Below are positions 17,915 through 26,561 of a DNA stretch of 64,000 bases, piece after piece. Positions within the stretch are counted from its first letter, which is position 1, and the number at the start of each line of letters is the position of its first letter. Where the stretch lies: positions 1-64,000 of the forward strand of contig DASVCW010000004.1 of assembly GCA_036381435.1 (NCBI GenBank), given 5' to 3'. A program made the position numbers and the translations under genes. The stretch is from Fodinibius sp036381435 (GTDB lineage Bacteria > Bacteroidota > Rhodothermia > Balneolales > Balneolaceae). The notes below the pieces were generated by a model. That model made no database searches. It was not told the origin of the DNA and worked only from the letters and a program-made list of their open reading frames with translations.

Positions 17915-18601
17915 TCAATTCCTTATAGCATTGTTATAACAATTATAACATAATGGTTTTCGAAGTGTTGTTAGCTCGTTCCCTCCACATGAATGACAAA
18001 CATTCTCTTGGTAATCAGGATTTTGGAATTCAGTCCAAACCGAAAAGCAATTTTCACAGTAGGGTCGGTCGGGGTTTAAAGGAATTGGAGAATCACAACG
18101 AATGCAATACCCCCTACTTGTGCTATAGCTCGTCTGTTTGCTATGAACCTTATTAGAATATGATCGGTTAGAATTGACCAATTCTGATGCTTGAATAATT
18201 GACAAAGCCTCCTGGCTTGCCTTGTTAAATAAGTCTCTGTCGGAAGTTCTTCGAATAAATATTCCCATCTCCCTATTATTTCGCTGAGAATAGGCATACA
18301 TATTCATAGATCCTAAGACCATATCATTCTCATTGAAGTAACATTTCGCATGCAGATTTTGGCAGTATAGTAGTTCCAGATTGGGTATTTCAGCAAAGGC
18401 ATAAAAGTCAGAATTTTTTAAGCGCTCCTTTCCAAATACAATTGTGATATACACTCCTCGTTCAGAAGCTTCACGCATACGATTATAAAAAGTATCAGAA
18501 AGTTGATAATAGGGAGAGATCAGTGTGAGCTCATTCTTAGAATAATTAATAATTTCTTCCAATCTTGATGAAATACCTAAGGTGGTTAGAAATTCTGCCA
18601 T
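17915..18601 (-). CDS. PLD-family protein with C-terminal zinc ribbons
   Basis: 228 residues. The N-terminal ~150 residues form a single phospholipase-D-like domain: TLISPYYQL, then LHAKCYFNENDMVLGSMN, with H84, K86 and N100 giving the HxK...GSxN active-site pattern. One HKD motif means it would need to dimerise, as in PLD-type nucleases of the Nuc/BfiI kind. The C-terminal tail has four CxxC pairs (YCIRC, YCENC, VCHSC, LCYNC), probably two zinc ribbons for nucleic acid or protein binding. It is convergent with the HNH gene, with 10 bp between stops. A nuclease role is inference. Confidence 0.78.
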   Translation of the reverse strand: MAEFLTTLGISSRLEEIINYSKNELTLISPYYQLSDTFYNRMREASERGVYITIVFGKERLKNSDFYAFAEIPNLELLYCQNLHAKCYFNENDMVLGSMNMYAYSQRNNREMGIFIRRTSDRDLFNKASQEALSIIQASELVNSNRSYSNKVHSKQTSYSTSRGYCIRCDSPIPLNPDRPYCENCFSVWTEFQNPDYQENVCHSCGGNELTTLRKPLCYNCYNNAIRN

Positions 18602-18745
18602 CGATAATAATTATTTATTTATAAAACACTATTGAATGTAGAATTGGTCTACGTCAAAAACAAATCATTAAACTTAAACCCTTCCTATTTCAAATAAAAC
18701 AAAGCCAACTGCCCTGCTTCACTCTCCTGTAATCCCCATTATAAA

Positions 18746-18838
18746 ATAGTTTGAACTAGGATTTATAGAAATGGAATAACCAAGATGTAGATTGAAAACT
18801 ATCTGCTTGTCATTTTCCTTTTTAAAGGAGTTATGCGT
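18746..18838. repeat. Long repeat, partial copy 1 (right part only)
   Basis: This matches the right-hand ~95 bp of the full repeats at 27546-27975 and 30610-31105. Shared landmarks are 'gtttgaac' + 'aggattta', 'gaaatgg', and finally 'cattttcctttttaaag' running into the stop codon of the NERD gene. The left three quarters are missing. It forms the left border of the cassette array. Confidence 0.75.
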
Positions 18839-19589
18839 CCCTTGTAAATCGACATTGCGGAAAGTTTTCGCATCCTAAAAATTTCGTGCCGGCATTAGAA
18901 CCTTTTTTCGCTGTTCTCTCAACCAACTTCGAACCGCACTTCGGGCAAACAGTTTTAGAATTATGTCTTTTACGCAATGATCGCATATGATCTCTAGTGG
19001 TGAGAGAAGACTCAGAAACATAGTATTCAAGTTCTCCGACTACCCGATCTACTTCTTCAGACGTAAGAACTTGATCCTTAAACTGCTTAATGTATTTTCC
19101 TAACCGGGATTTTATAACGTTATCTGGCGACTCTGTTTTAAATTTGCAATCACCAACGAAATAAATAATTGTATGAACGGTTGATTCATTGACTCCCAAA
19201 AATTCAGAAACAATCTTTTTTTGCCTAAAGGTTTGCCTTATCGGGTTCTGGAATGAATAATTCTTTCCATAAAGTGACTGCGTCCATCTTTTTTGTCCCT
19301 TAGACCCAAATATCCAACCTTTCCTATTCTTAGTTTCTATTATGAACAGTCCATATGGTGATACAAGAAGGTGGTCAATTTGTGTTGTACCATTTCCTGA
19401 TGGAATGATGACATCATGAAATCTTCGGTAGACTTTCGAATTGAGCAATAGCCACAGATAGAAAGTAGTCTTTTTTTCGCCAAACCAACCTCTAAATAGG
19501 CTCATTATCTTTTTGCGGATTAGTGGAATTAGCCAAAAAGAACCGATTACCACTAATAACATCAACAAAGAGGCGGATGAATCGTCCAT
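18831..19589 (-). CDS. NERD nuclease-like protein with N-terminal membrane anchor and zinc finger
   Basis: 252 residues. A hydrophobic helix (about 8-24, LLMLLVVIGSFWLIPLI) anchors it to the membrane. A NERD domain follows, with D72 in TQIDHLLVSPYG and E85-x-K87 in FIIETKNRKGW, the PD-(D/E)xK-like core of this nuclease-related family. The C-terminus (about 210-252) is a topoisomerase-type zinc finger, CPKCGSKL...GCENFPQC. Such proteins are predicted DNA-processing enzymes. Its stop codon lies inside the long repeat fragment at 18746-18838, and an attC-like site lies upstream at 19629-19676. It therefore looks like a one-gene cassette. Confidence 0.85.
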   Translation of the reverse strand: MDDSSASLLMLLVVIGSFWLIPLIRKKIMSLFRGWFGEKKTTFYLWLLLNSKVYRRFHDVIIPSGNGTTQIDHLLVSPYGLFIIETKNRKGWIFGSKGQKRWTQSLYGKNYSFQNPIRQTFRQKKIVSEFLGVNESTVHTIIYFVGDCKFKTESPDNVIKSRLGKYIKQFKDQVLTSEEVDRVVGELEYYVSESSLTTRDHMRSLRKRHNSKTVCPKCGSKLVERTAKKGSNAGTKFLGCENFPQCRFTRDA

Positions 19590-19628
19590 TGAAATATTTA
19601 AACTATGCTAACCAGGTTAAAAAAGCCT

Positions 19629-19676
19629 TATAACGAACTAAATGCAAACGCGCCCGCTTGATTTGCTTGTTAGAGG
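19629..19676 (-). other. attC-like site A
   Basis: Read on the minus strand, the site begins TCTAACAAGCAAATCAAGC three bases after the stop of the DUF3732 gene and ends GCATTTAGTTCGTTAT. The first arm matches those of sites B and E (YCTAACMAGC..TYAAGC) and resembles textbook attC left arms. The second arm is partly complementary to the first and shares the TCGTTA core with the other four sites. At about 48 bp it is near the minimum attC length. Confidence 0.65.
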
Positions 19677-19678
19677 AG

Positions 19679-21625
19679 CTACTGTAAGCTTTTCCATTCA
19701 TTGGGCACCAAAGCTGGAGGATTAGTCCATGGCTCTTCGACCATTGAATTTTGGAACCATTCATCGCGAAGATTTGCATGTTCAGTTACGATAATTTGGA
19801 AATTTGAACATTCATTTGTCACAAATCTGTATAGAATCTCAAATAGCTTTCGTACTCTATTAATGTCTGAATCTCTTTCTGTTTCTTCAATCGAACCAGA
19901 TGCACTGCTATAGACTTGTTCAGAAGGGAAATAAACCTGAGTTGGTTGATCTAAGAACAAGAAAGATGGTATAGGTCTATTGTTTTTTGAAGAAAAATGA
20001 TGAATAGCGAGCAATGCACTTATGTGATATGCAAGATGATTTGATGCTCCACCTGTTTTTTGCATTGGTACTGGTCGATCTGGTCTATCAACAACGACAG
20101 TCAAATTTTTAAAATCAAACCTGAATGTAAATTCAGAAAACTCAGCATCTAACTCTTTCACATATTTATCAAGTCTTGATGATATGATGTTCAAAATAGA
20201 AGTTAGTCTATCTTCAGAATTATCTGTTCCTATTTCAGATTCTATTGTCTCTATCTTTTCTTGAATATTTTCAACGTTTCTAACGAGGTCAGATTTGTCA
20301 TCTACGGGATTATAATTCTCAAGAAATAAACTTATTCTACCTATGGTTCTCGCAGCTGCAGCATTAAGATTATCCATTTGTGCTATTGCTTCATTTGCTG
20401 AAATAGCTGAAGCCAGCTCTTCTTCTTTACTTCTTACGGATTGATTTAATTCTTGAAGTCTTTCCTCCAAACTTACTATATACTCATCTAAGTTGGGCTT
20501 CTCACCTGCTACAGTTTTCAACTCTTCCTCTAAAGAGACTAACTCATTTAGTAGTGCATCAGCAATCGGTGTTTCTAAATTTAAGTTCTCTGGTGCAAAT
20601 GGCCATTGCCACTCTCCCTCATTATTATAAGGAAGGGCATTAATAGATTGAAGCCTACTATATTGTTCTTCGGCCTCAGTTGTAAAACCGACTTTTTTTT
20701 CTAAAAAAGATTGAGTAGTCCGTAGGGTTTCTTTCAATTCGTTTTTCTCTTTTCGCAAATCCCTTAATTCATTTTCAAGAATTATGATTTCTTGGGCATT
20801 ACTTTCGGGAATTGGAGTCGGTTTCCATTCCATTAAGTTTTCTAATGTACTAATTGCATGATTTGCATCTTCTGGCTCATAGGTGTTTGATAATATGCCT
20901 ACTTGCTTTGCTTCAGATAGCAATCCATTAATTCTTACATCAATTTGAGTATCAAACTCTTCTTTTTCTGCAAGTCTCTTTTCAGCAATCTTTAAATCTC
21001 GTTTTAATGATCGCAGTTTACTCTCTAATTCTAATTTACCTTCAGGTGAAACCCCCAAAAGTATTGGTAAGGTATCTTTAATTGACTGTGGGATAAAACT
21101 TTCATTTTGGCGGTAAAAAAGTTGATCCTTATTTGCTATTAAATTTTGCTTCTGAAATAGATAAAATGGTGTATGTTTTATATTTGGTTTATAAGAATCG
21201 CGACTATGAGAGCTAGAAACCTCTGTTTGATGAGATGGGATTCCTAATTTATTTGACAGTAGTGATACAACTGTATCATCGTCAGCATTTTGCTCTAAGG
21301 ATTCGAAAGAAGGAGGTTTTATATCATTACCCCTTCTGATCATCGCTTTAGAACAACTAGAAGCAGTAGGGGCTGGAGTCGGCTTTGCAATTAAAATTTG
21401 TTCGCTTTGGAACTGAAATATTACCGCATACCAAGACACTTTATCTCTTATTGGGCCTTCTGGTATATTGAAAGTACTTCTACCCATACAATATTCAACA
21501 ATCTCTGATAAAGCGGACTTTCCAGTAGATGAACGACCAGTAATTATATTTAAACCATTCACATGAAATTTTATTTGTCTGATTTCACCAGAATGACTGT
21601 ATAAAATGATTTCTTTGATATTCAT
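19679..21625 (-). CDS. ABC-3C system ATPase (DUF3732, SMC-like)
   Basis: 648 residues. Walker A is GRSSTGKSAL at 30-39. Two long coiled coils (about 195-330 and 350-470) flank a hinge. The C-terminal head has QKTGGASNHLAYHISALLA near 524-542 (signature region) and FLFLDQPTQVYFPSE near 552-566 (Walker B in the DUF3732 style), then IIVTEHANL. It overlaps the middle-component gene by four bases (ATGA). It is the ATPase of a three-component ABC conflict system, expected to sense or process nucleic acid with its two partners. An attC-like site follows its stop codon. Confidence 0.9.
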   Translation of the reverse strand: MNIKEIILYSHSGEIRQIKFHVNGLNIITGRSSTGKSALSEIVEYCMGRSTFNIPEGPIRDKVSWYAVIFQFQSEQILIAKPTPAPTASSCSKAMIRRGNDIKPPSFESLEQNADDDTVVSLLSNKLGIPSHQTEVSSSHSRDSYKPNIKHTPFYLFQKQNLIANKDQLFYRQNESFIPQSIKDTLPILLGVSPEGKLELESKLRSLKRDLKIAEKRLAEKEEFDTQIDVRINGLLSEAKQVGILSNTYEPEDANHAISTLENLMEWKPTPIPESNAQEIIILENELRDLRKEKNELKETLRTTQSFLEKKVGFTTEAEEQYSRLQSINALPYNNEGEWQWPFAPENLNLETPIADALLNELVSLEEELKTVAGEKPNLDEYIVSLEERLQELNQSVRSKEEELASAISANEAIAQMDNLNAAAARTIGRISLFLENYNPVDDKSDLVRNVENIQEKIETIESEIGTDNSEDRLTSILNIISSRLDKYVKELDAEFSEFTFRFDFKNLTVVVDRPDRPVPMQKTGGASNHLAYHISALLAIHHFSSKNNRPIPSFLFLDQPTQVYFPSEQVYSSASGSIEETERDSDINRVRKLFEILYRFVTNECSNFQIIVTEHANLRDEWFQNSMVEEPWTNPPALVPNEWKSLQ

Positions 21626-22110
21626 GGTTTCACCCCTAAAGAAGTATAAATAGTTACTCTATCATTAATCTTTCCGAATTTTTTTCCAATTAGTTTAGCT
21701 GCCCTTTGACAATCCTGTGTATCTTGGCTCCCCTTTATTGTTTTTCTGATACCATCCTCAATTAAGATTAGTGAACCATTTTTGTCTACTTTTATTGAAT
21801 TACATTTCATAAGGAATGCTAAGGCTTCCATTGAGTAAGGTAAAAGGCCGCGTGTCCTTTGTGCAAAGTTTACTCTGATTTCAGGATGTGCTTCTAATAT
21901 TTTTGTCAAGTAAGATCGATTATTATTGAGAATTTGATTCCTTGTTCGTTTATGTAAACAAAGAGGTAACATTAAAAGTGATAGAGAATAGGGCATCGAT
22001 TCACTTGTCTCCTGATTAAACCCATTAATACCCCTTGCTAATACTAGTCCGCAAAATGCAGGGTTAAATAGAGTTCGTATTTCAGGAGGCCTAACATTCC
22101 AATTTTTCAT
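21622..22110 (-). CDS. ABC-3C system middle component
   Basis: A 162-residue protein fitting the 'three component ABC system middle component' family by size, position and sequence. It has NWNVRPPEIRTLFNPAFCGL at the start, a central LPLCLHKRTR segment and a C-terminal KLIGKKFGKI. The fold is expected to be a winged-helix-like connector between the ATPase and the effector. It overlaps both neighbours by four bases (ATGA at 22110 and at 21625), so the three genes are tightly coupled. It has no enzymatic motif of its own. Confidence 0.85.
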   Translation of the reverse strand: MKNWNVRPPEIRTLFNPAFCGLVLARGINGFNQETSESMPYSLSLLMLPLCLHKRTRNQILNNNRSYLTKILEAHPEIRVNFAQRTRGLLPYSMEALAFLMKCNSIKVDKNGSLILIEDGIRKTIKGSQDTQDCQRAAKLIGKKFGKINDRVTIYTSLGVKP

Positions 22111-23312
22111 TTTTCAACTCCATCTAATATTTCTTTAACTCTTTCCTCGAAATGAGGGTGCCAAAATATTCTTGGAGAACTTTCATTTGCTAAAATATGA
22201 TAACTGCCCATATGTACAAATGTCGCAGTAACCTTTGGTCGAATTCTAAAATTAGCGCGATTACTGGTGGAAATTTGATTTAATAATTTTCTAGCAGTTG
22301 CTTGAATTACTTTTTCAGGTGAATCCTCTTCTAATTCTTCAAAAATTATTTCTTTAAGTCGACTCCACTCATCAACAAGTCTGTCATCATAAGATTCTAA
22401 CTCACCATTTAGGTCTGCAAATTCACGTATCCAAGAATTTCGTTGTTGAAATGCACGATAATAATCTAGAATACCCCTTTTTATTCGATCAGATTTAAGT
22501 CCTATTGCTCTTAACTGTTTTACGAACAGTCTCTCATCTGATTCTGGAAAAATATCTTCGTCAGGCTTAGCAAACTCGAACTCAATTGGAAGATTATCAG
22601 CATGATATTCTTCCGCAATAAAAGAGAGCTTTCCGGATACCTCTTGTACACTAATTGGTTCATTCCTTTTGCCAGCCAGTAAATCAATACATTCATCAAA
22701 CCACCACCCCTCAAGCCTCTCATAAACTTTTTCTCTAAAGCTAGGGCGAACGGTTCTTAACCTTTGGTTAATTATCCGTTGTGGGATATCCTGTATGCGT
22801 TCTTGTGAATCAAGAATAGTTATGCAACTAAAGAAATGATTAAGATCATCATCTGGTACATTATCTATTAATTCAAAGATTTTATTTAAAGTTTTGGATT
22901 CTGATTTTCCGAGTACTGTTTTCATTTCATTAGCATAATCAGTACTTCGTTCAGAAGTTGGGAGGAACTTTTTAAGAACCGAACCTTCAGGTATTTTACC
23001 TGTAGTAAATAGGAAAAAAGACAAGTGGTTTTTTGAGAAGTCTTTTTTTTCTTTTTGATAGTAGTTCAACCAAATCCTTACTGATTTCCAAAAATCAGGT
23101 GATAGGTCTGTTAGTGAATCTCCTTCTGCCTTATGTTTAAGAGAGGCTAGAATTTTTCCCTCCTCAGGATCACTAAAGTCAATATCATCATCTTTCTCGA
23201 TAAAACAGACTGTATTCTCATTTAACTTGAAAGTCTGTAGAAGAGCAAAACGAATTTGATAGACATAACCAAGAGCTTGCTCAGCAGCAGAGTATAAATT
23301 CTCAGAAACCAT
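22107..23312 (-). CDS. ABC-3C system effector/C-terminal-domain protein
   Basis: 401 residues, first gene of the ABC-3C operon. The N-terminal ~150 residues (SAAEQALGYVYQIRFALLQ, then EKDDDIDFSD and ILASLKHKAEG) look like a restriction-endonuclease fold of the kind found in Cap4/DUF4297-type effectors, with acidic residues followed by a K-H-K in place of E-x-K. The C-terminal part (about 200-400) is the ABC-3C-specific helical domain, ending WHPHFEERVKEILD. Together with the next two genes it forms a complete system. Whether the nuclease core is active cannot be settled by eye because the usual glutamate is replaced. Confidence 0.82.
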   Translation of the reverse strand: MVSENLYSAAEQALGYVYQIRFALLQTFKLNENTVCFIEKDDDIDFSDPEEGKILASLKHKAEGDSLTDLSPDFWKSVRIWLNYYQKEKKDFSKNHLSFFLFTTGKIPEGSVLKKFLPTSERSTDYANEMKTVLGKSESKTLNKIFELIDNVPDDDLNHFFSCITILDSQERIQDIPQRIINQRLRTVRPSFREKVYERLEGWWFDECIDLLAGKRNEPISVQEVSGKLSFIAEEYHADNLPIEFEFAKPDEDIFPESDERLFVKQLRAIGLKSDRIKRGILDYYRAFQQRNSWIREFADLNGELESYDDRLVDEWSRLKEIIFEELEEDSPEKVIQATARKLLNQISTSNRANFRIRPKVTATFVHMGSYHILANESSPRIFWHPHFEERVKEILDGVEK

Positions 23313-23399
23313 AGATAAGGGTTGATTTTTCTGGAAATAGATAATCGATCATATAAAATATTGAGTTACTCATCCTAAATGATTGTTAGCTCAAGCTCT

Positions 23400-23528
23400 A
23401 TAAACGACCCGGCTGCTTAAGCGGCGCACGCATTCTTGTTGATCTGCTAAATAATGAAAGATGAAACAAAAAGCCAGTGGAAGTAGCAAGGTTCAGCGAG
23501 GTGCGACCGCTTGAAGCGCTGGTTAGCC
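23400..23528 (-). other. attC-like site B
   Basis: On the minus strand it starts GCTAACCAGCGCTTCAAGC just after the TAG of the TIR gene and ends about 128 bp later with GCTTAAGCAGCCGGGTCGTT. The two arms are largely complementary (ACC-GC-CTT-AAGCGG-CGCAC on both sides when folded) with a variable loop between. The first arm matches sites A and E, and the end has the shared TCGTT core. Confidence 0.75.
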
Positions 23529-23532
23529 AGCG

Positions 23533-24454
23533 CTATTGGTCTATTGGGGCACTATTTATCAATTCTTTTAGGTGCTTTTCTAGAAGCTCTCCGGTTGTAA
23601 AATTTTTATTTTCATTTAATTTCCATACAAAATTACCGAGTCTATCAATTGAAGGTGTATATTCTTTTTCTCTAATTAATTTCGGCTCAGTCCCTAGGTC
23701 ATGATAACCTGTATGTATTCCATTCATTAAACGAAATCTTATATAAGATTTTCTAATAGTATTTGTTGCTCCAAGTCTATGGTAGATAACTAACTGATTT
23801 CCATTGTAAATAACTCGGAGATGATCGCGTTCTTCTTTTACCGAAACATGAATATTTTCATATTTCTCGGTTAAGCTTTCAGCTTTTTGTGATAAGCTTT
23901 CTTTGAATTTTCGGACTCCATTCTTAAAATCTTGGACAGATTGCTCGTCCCAAACATATGACTCCAATTTCTTTTGGTAACTTAAGTCATCATCGATTTT
24001 TGAAACTAAGCCATCAAGATCATCTTTCTGCTCTTCGACGCCATTTCTTTTTAAATGGCTGTGTAAAACCGGGATTAAATTTTTTAAACCGAAATTTTGA
24101 TAATCATAATAGATTAATGTTTCCGGTATCCACACAGGTAAATCATTTTTCTCGAGCGGAACAAACAACAGAAAATTAAACCCTTTGTTAAAACATCGAT
24201 CTTTTATCGCATTTTCTTCAACCCTTGTCCATTTAGTTTTACCCCAGTTTTCTCGATATAAGACCAAAACAGTTTTTGAGCGATTCTTAAAAATATCAGA
24301 AAAAGAGTTTTGTCCATCCGTTCCTGCTTTCTTCTTGCCTTTTCGAATAAATAAAAACAGAAAAATATTGGTTTAATCGATTAGAGATATCTTGAGCTAA
24401 TGATTCGTCATCAGCTAAAAATGAAATTGCAATATCAAAGTTTTCTTGACTCAT
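23533..24454 (-). pseudogene. TIR-domain protein gene broken by a frameshift
   Basis: The first frame starts at the ATG at 24454, encodes MSQENFDIAISFLADDES... and reaches IYSKRQEE before running into a TGA at 24298-24296. The downstream frame continues the same TIR domain: AGTDGQNSFSDIF, then VLVLYRENWGKTKWTRVEE, LLFVPLE and PVWIPETLIYYDY. TIR domains of this type have RQEE-x-AGTDG on one chain. The break, near 24330, equals a loss of two bases or a gain of one in a purine-rich stretch. The C-terminal part (from about 120) is an uncharacterised domain. It is either inactive, dependent on +1 frameshifting, or a sequencing error. It sits between attC-like sites B and C. Confidence 0.8.
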
Positions 24455-24476
24455 GAAGTAAAGTTTAAAATAGTAT

Positions 24477-24603
24477 GGCTAACGAACCAGCATATAATCG
24501 GCTTGAAAATTGCAAGCTTAGAAGAAGCTAAAATCTATGAATAAGGCAGAATGTTAAGCCGAGGTTTGAGTCCAATCCGCGTTAATATGCTCTGTTCGTC
24601 TAC
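24477..24603 (-). other. attC-like site C
   Basis: On the minus strand the site runs from GACGAACAGAGCATATTAAC, just after the stop of the 320-residue gene, to ATTATATGCTGGTTCGTTAG, about 125 bp later. The arms pair along ACGAAC-AGCATAT and its complement. The terminal TCGTTAG is shared with sites D and E. Inside is a variable ~80 bp segment. Confidence 0.75.
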
Positions 24604-24608
24604 AGGTT

Positions 24609-25571
24609 TTATTCAATTTTATTTTTCTTTTCGAGGATACGATCTAATGTCTCTTCATACTCTTTTAATTGTTGAAGAGGAACCCTCAATTTATCTATTG
24701 GGTACTTCTTGAAGGCTATTGAATTGGTAATTCCCATAATTCCTGGTCCAACAATTGATGTTAGTATTTCCTTAAATTCTTTAATTCCATCTAGTGGAAC
24801 ATCTAATCTATTAATTGGATAATTCAAGATTGCACTAGTGTGAAAGCCATAACCTGCAAGTGAGTGAAGTATATTTTGAAACTCTTTTAGATCCTTTAAA
24901 GGAACTCTGAGTTTTGATACATATCCTTCCCCGTCGCCATGAATATGAGAAGCAGGAGAAAAACCCGTTATTTGATTTAGAATACTTTGAAATTCTCTAA
25001 GTTCTTCAGTTGGAATACTGTTACTTTGGCTTTCTTGAATGACTATTTCAATTCCTTCATTTATATCATGGAGTATACTATCTCTTGAATTTATGAAGGA
25101 TATTTGTTCTTCTTTTGTCATTTCTATATCAAGAAATTCAAGCCTTATTCCATAACAGGACGGAGAATTTAATACTTGAGAAATTCTTTCTAAATGATAA
25201 ATTTCAACTTCAACATTTTCAGCTAATTCATTTAATTTCTCTCTTTTCTTGACTGTCACCTCTTGGTTTATAAAAAATACAAATCCATCTTGGCCTGATA
25301 TCTTTCCAAAATCACTATCAAATTTCTTTTTTATTCTTGACCAATTAAGTTGGTTTTTAGAAAATGATACTGCAATAAGAAAAGCCTTTTCATCTTTATA
25401 GCATATTATATCTTTTCCTTGGTCAGGACCACCAAGAGGATGGGAAGGATCTAAAAATTTAAATCCTTCATATCTTAAGACTTGTGCAGCCAGACGTTCC
25501 GCCACTTTACTACCTTTAGTCCATTCTTTTAATCTATGCCAAGTTTCATCCCCTGATTTTCTTCTTATCAT
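24609..25571 (-). CDS. Restriction-endonuclease-like protein with C-terminal tandem repeats
   Basis: 320 residues. The N-terminal ~135 residues look like an Mrr-type PD-(D/E)xK domain (AERLAAQVLRYEGFKFLDP, then GGPDQGKDIICYKDEKAFL with D50/D54), but the E-x-K position reads VSFSK, so catalysis is uncertain. The C-terminal half repeats a unit four times: EELREFQSIL (about 189-198), LRVPLKDLKEFQNIL (221-235), LDVPLDGIKEFKEIL (256-270) and LRVPLQQLKEYEETL (295-309), spaced about 35-39 residues apart. The family is not known to me. It is a single-gene cassette between attC-like sites C and D. Confidence 0.65.
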   Translation of the reverse strand: MIRRKSGDETWHRLKEWTKGSKVAERLAAQVLRYEGFKFLDPSHPLGGPDQGKDIICYKDEKAFLIAVSFSKNQLNWSRIKKKFDSDFGKISGQDGFVFFINQEVTVKKREKLNELAENVEVEIYHLERISQVLNSPSCYGIRLEFLDIEMTKEEQISFINSRDSILHDINEGIEIVIQESQSNSIPTEELREFQSILNQITGFSPASHIHGDGEGYVSKLRVPLKDLKEFQNILHSLAGYGFHTSAILNYPINRLDVPLDGIKEFKEILTSIVGPGIMGITNSIAFKKYPIDKLRVPLQQLKEYEETLDRILEKKNKIE

Positions 25572-25599
25572 AATTAGATGTCTTGGATTTATTAGTGCA

Positions 25600-25722
25600 G
25601 GGTAACGACCCAGCGCATAAGCGGCTTGAATATTACGAGCTTAAAAGAAGCAAAAATCCAGAAATAAGGCAAAACACCAAACCGAAGTTTCAGCCAAGTC
25701 CGGTTAATGCACCTTTTTAGGT
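25600..25722 (-). other. attC-like site D
   Basis: On the minus strand the left arm reads ACCTAAAAAGGTGCATTAAC and contains the stop codon of the 220-residue gene. The right arm reads GCCGCTTATGCGCTGGGTCG and ends TTACCC, about 120 bp away. GGTGCATTAACCGG pairs with CCGCTTATGCGC with a bulge. The TCGTTA core is present. The outermost 7 bp on the left are less well matched than in site E. Confidence 0.65.
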
Positions 25723-26379
25723 GGTTTTAAGCATTTTTGAATACTTTAAAAGATACTCTATATCTTTGCTATACTTTCTTTCTTTATAATATTTTCTAAA
25801 AATGATAGCTAAAAAAATAATACTCATTGCTGAACTTAATATGAGATACGAAGTTACGCTGATTACGTAATTTTCATAGCTGACAAACCTCTCTACAAAT
25901 TCTGGTGGTATTACTGTTAATAGATAACCGAAAGTGCCAAACCATATAGCAGCAGTTTTCTTAAATTTAAATTTTTGTATTGAGTTTTCCCGTGATTCAT
26001 GTATTTCTAATAAAGCTTCATAATCTATTTGGTCAAATTTTTTATTAAGCAGTTTGCAAATTTCGTGGTCAGGAAAATCAGATAATGCTATATCATAGAA
26101 TTGATCATTTTTTTGTTTTGAAGTGGCTTGTTTCTCAATTTGTTTCTGGCTTTTCGGGCTCAAGTGTTTCCATTTTAGTAAGTCTATATTTAAAATCATC
26201 TTAATCCCTCTCAAGATCATATAGAACAAATTGAATAGGTCCTTGAATGGAATCCATCTATTTGATGAATCTATAAGCTTTTTATCAGGATCAACTGCTA
26301 GAGGATGCAGCTCTTCGATATATTTCAGATATGACTTTATGAAGTTTGTTACTCTAGAATATTGGAAAGATAAATTCAA
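25717..26379 (-). CDS. Membrane protein of unknown function (two transmembrane helices)
   Basis: 220 residues. The first ~140 residues are soluble and charged. Two hydrophobic helices follow (about 143-162, KTAAIWFGTFGYLLTVIP, and about 172-195, ISVTSYLILSSAMSIIFLAIIF). A short basic tail ends KYSKMLKTT. I do not recognise a family. A cytoplasmic sensor part with a C-terminal membrane hairpin is the layout of several abortive-infection membrane effectors, but that is inference. Its stop codon lies within attC-like site D, and a fragment of the long repeat lies upstream, so it is a separate cassette. Confidence 0.6.
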   Translation of the reverse strand: MNLSFQYSRVTNFIKSYLKYIEELHPLAVDPDKKLIDSSNRWIPFKDLFNLFYMILRGIKMILNIDLLKWKHLSPKSQKQIEKQATSKQKNDQFYDIALSDFPDHEICKLLNKKFDQIDYEALLEIHESRENSIQKFKFKKTAAIWFGTFGYLLTVIPPEFVERFVSYENYVISVTSYLILSSAMSIIFLAIIFRKYYKERKYSKDIEYLLKYSKMLKTT

Positions 26380-26407
26380 TTTGAACTATTTGATTTGAAT
26401 TAACCAC

Positions 26408-26465
26408 CTAACATATATTATCTCCAAGCAAACAATGCTAACCAATGTCTTGATAATATCCAAAA
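26408..26465. repeat. Long repeat, partial copy 2 (left end only)
   Basis: 'acctaacatata' followed by 'aagcaaacaatgctaacc' and 'gataatatccaaaag' matches the left end of the full repeats. It then breaks off. The remaining ~95 bp up to the stop of the DUF4062 gene show no resemblance. Confidence 0.7.
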
Positions 26466-26561
26466 GCCTGTTTTTGGTAAAAGGTTAATTGCAAATTTCG
26501 ATAAGAAAGAAAAAAATCTTGTGCTTACTGTTATATTGAAATTTTAAGGGGTTATACAATT

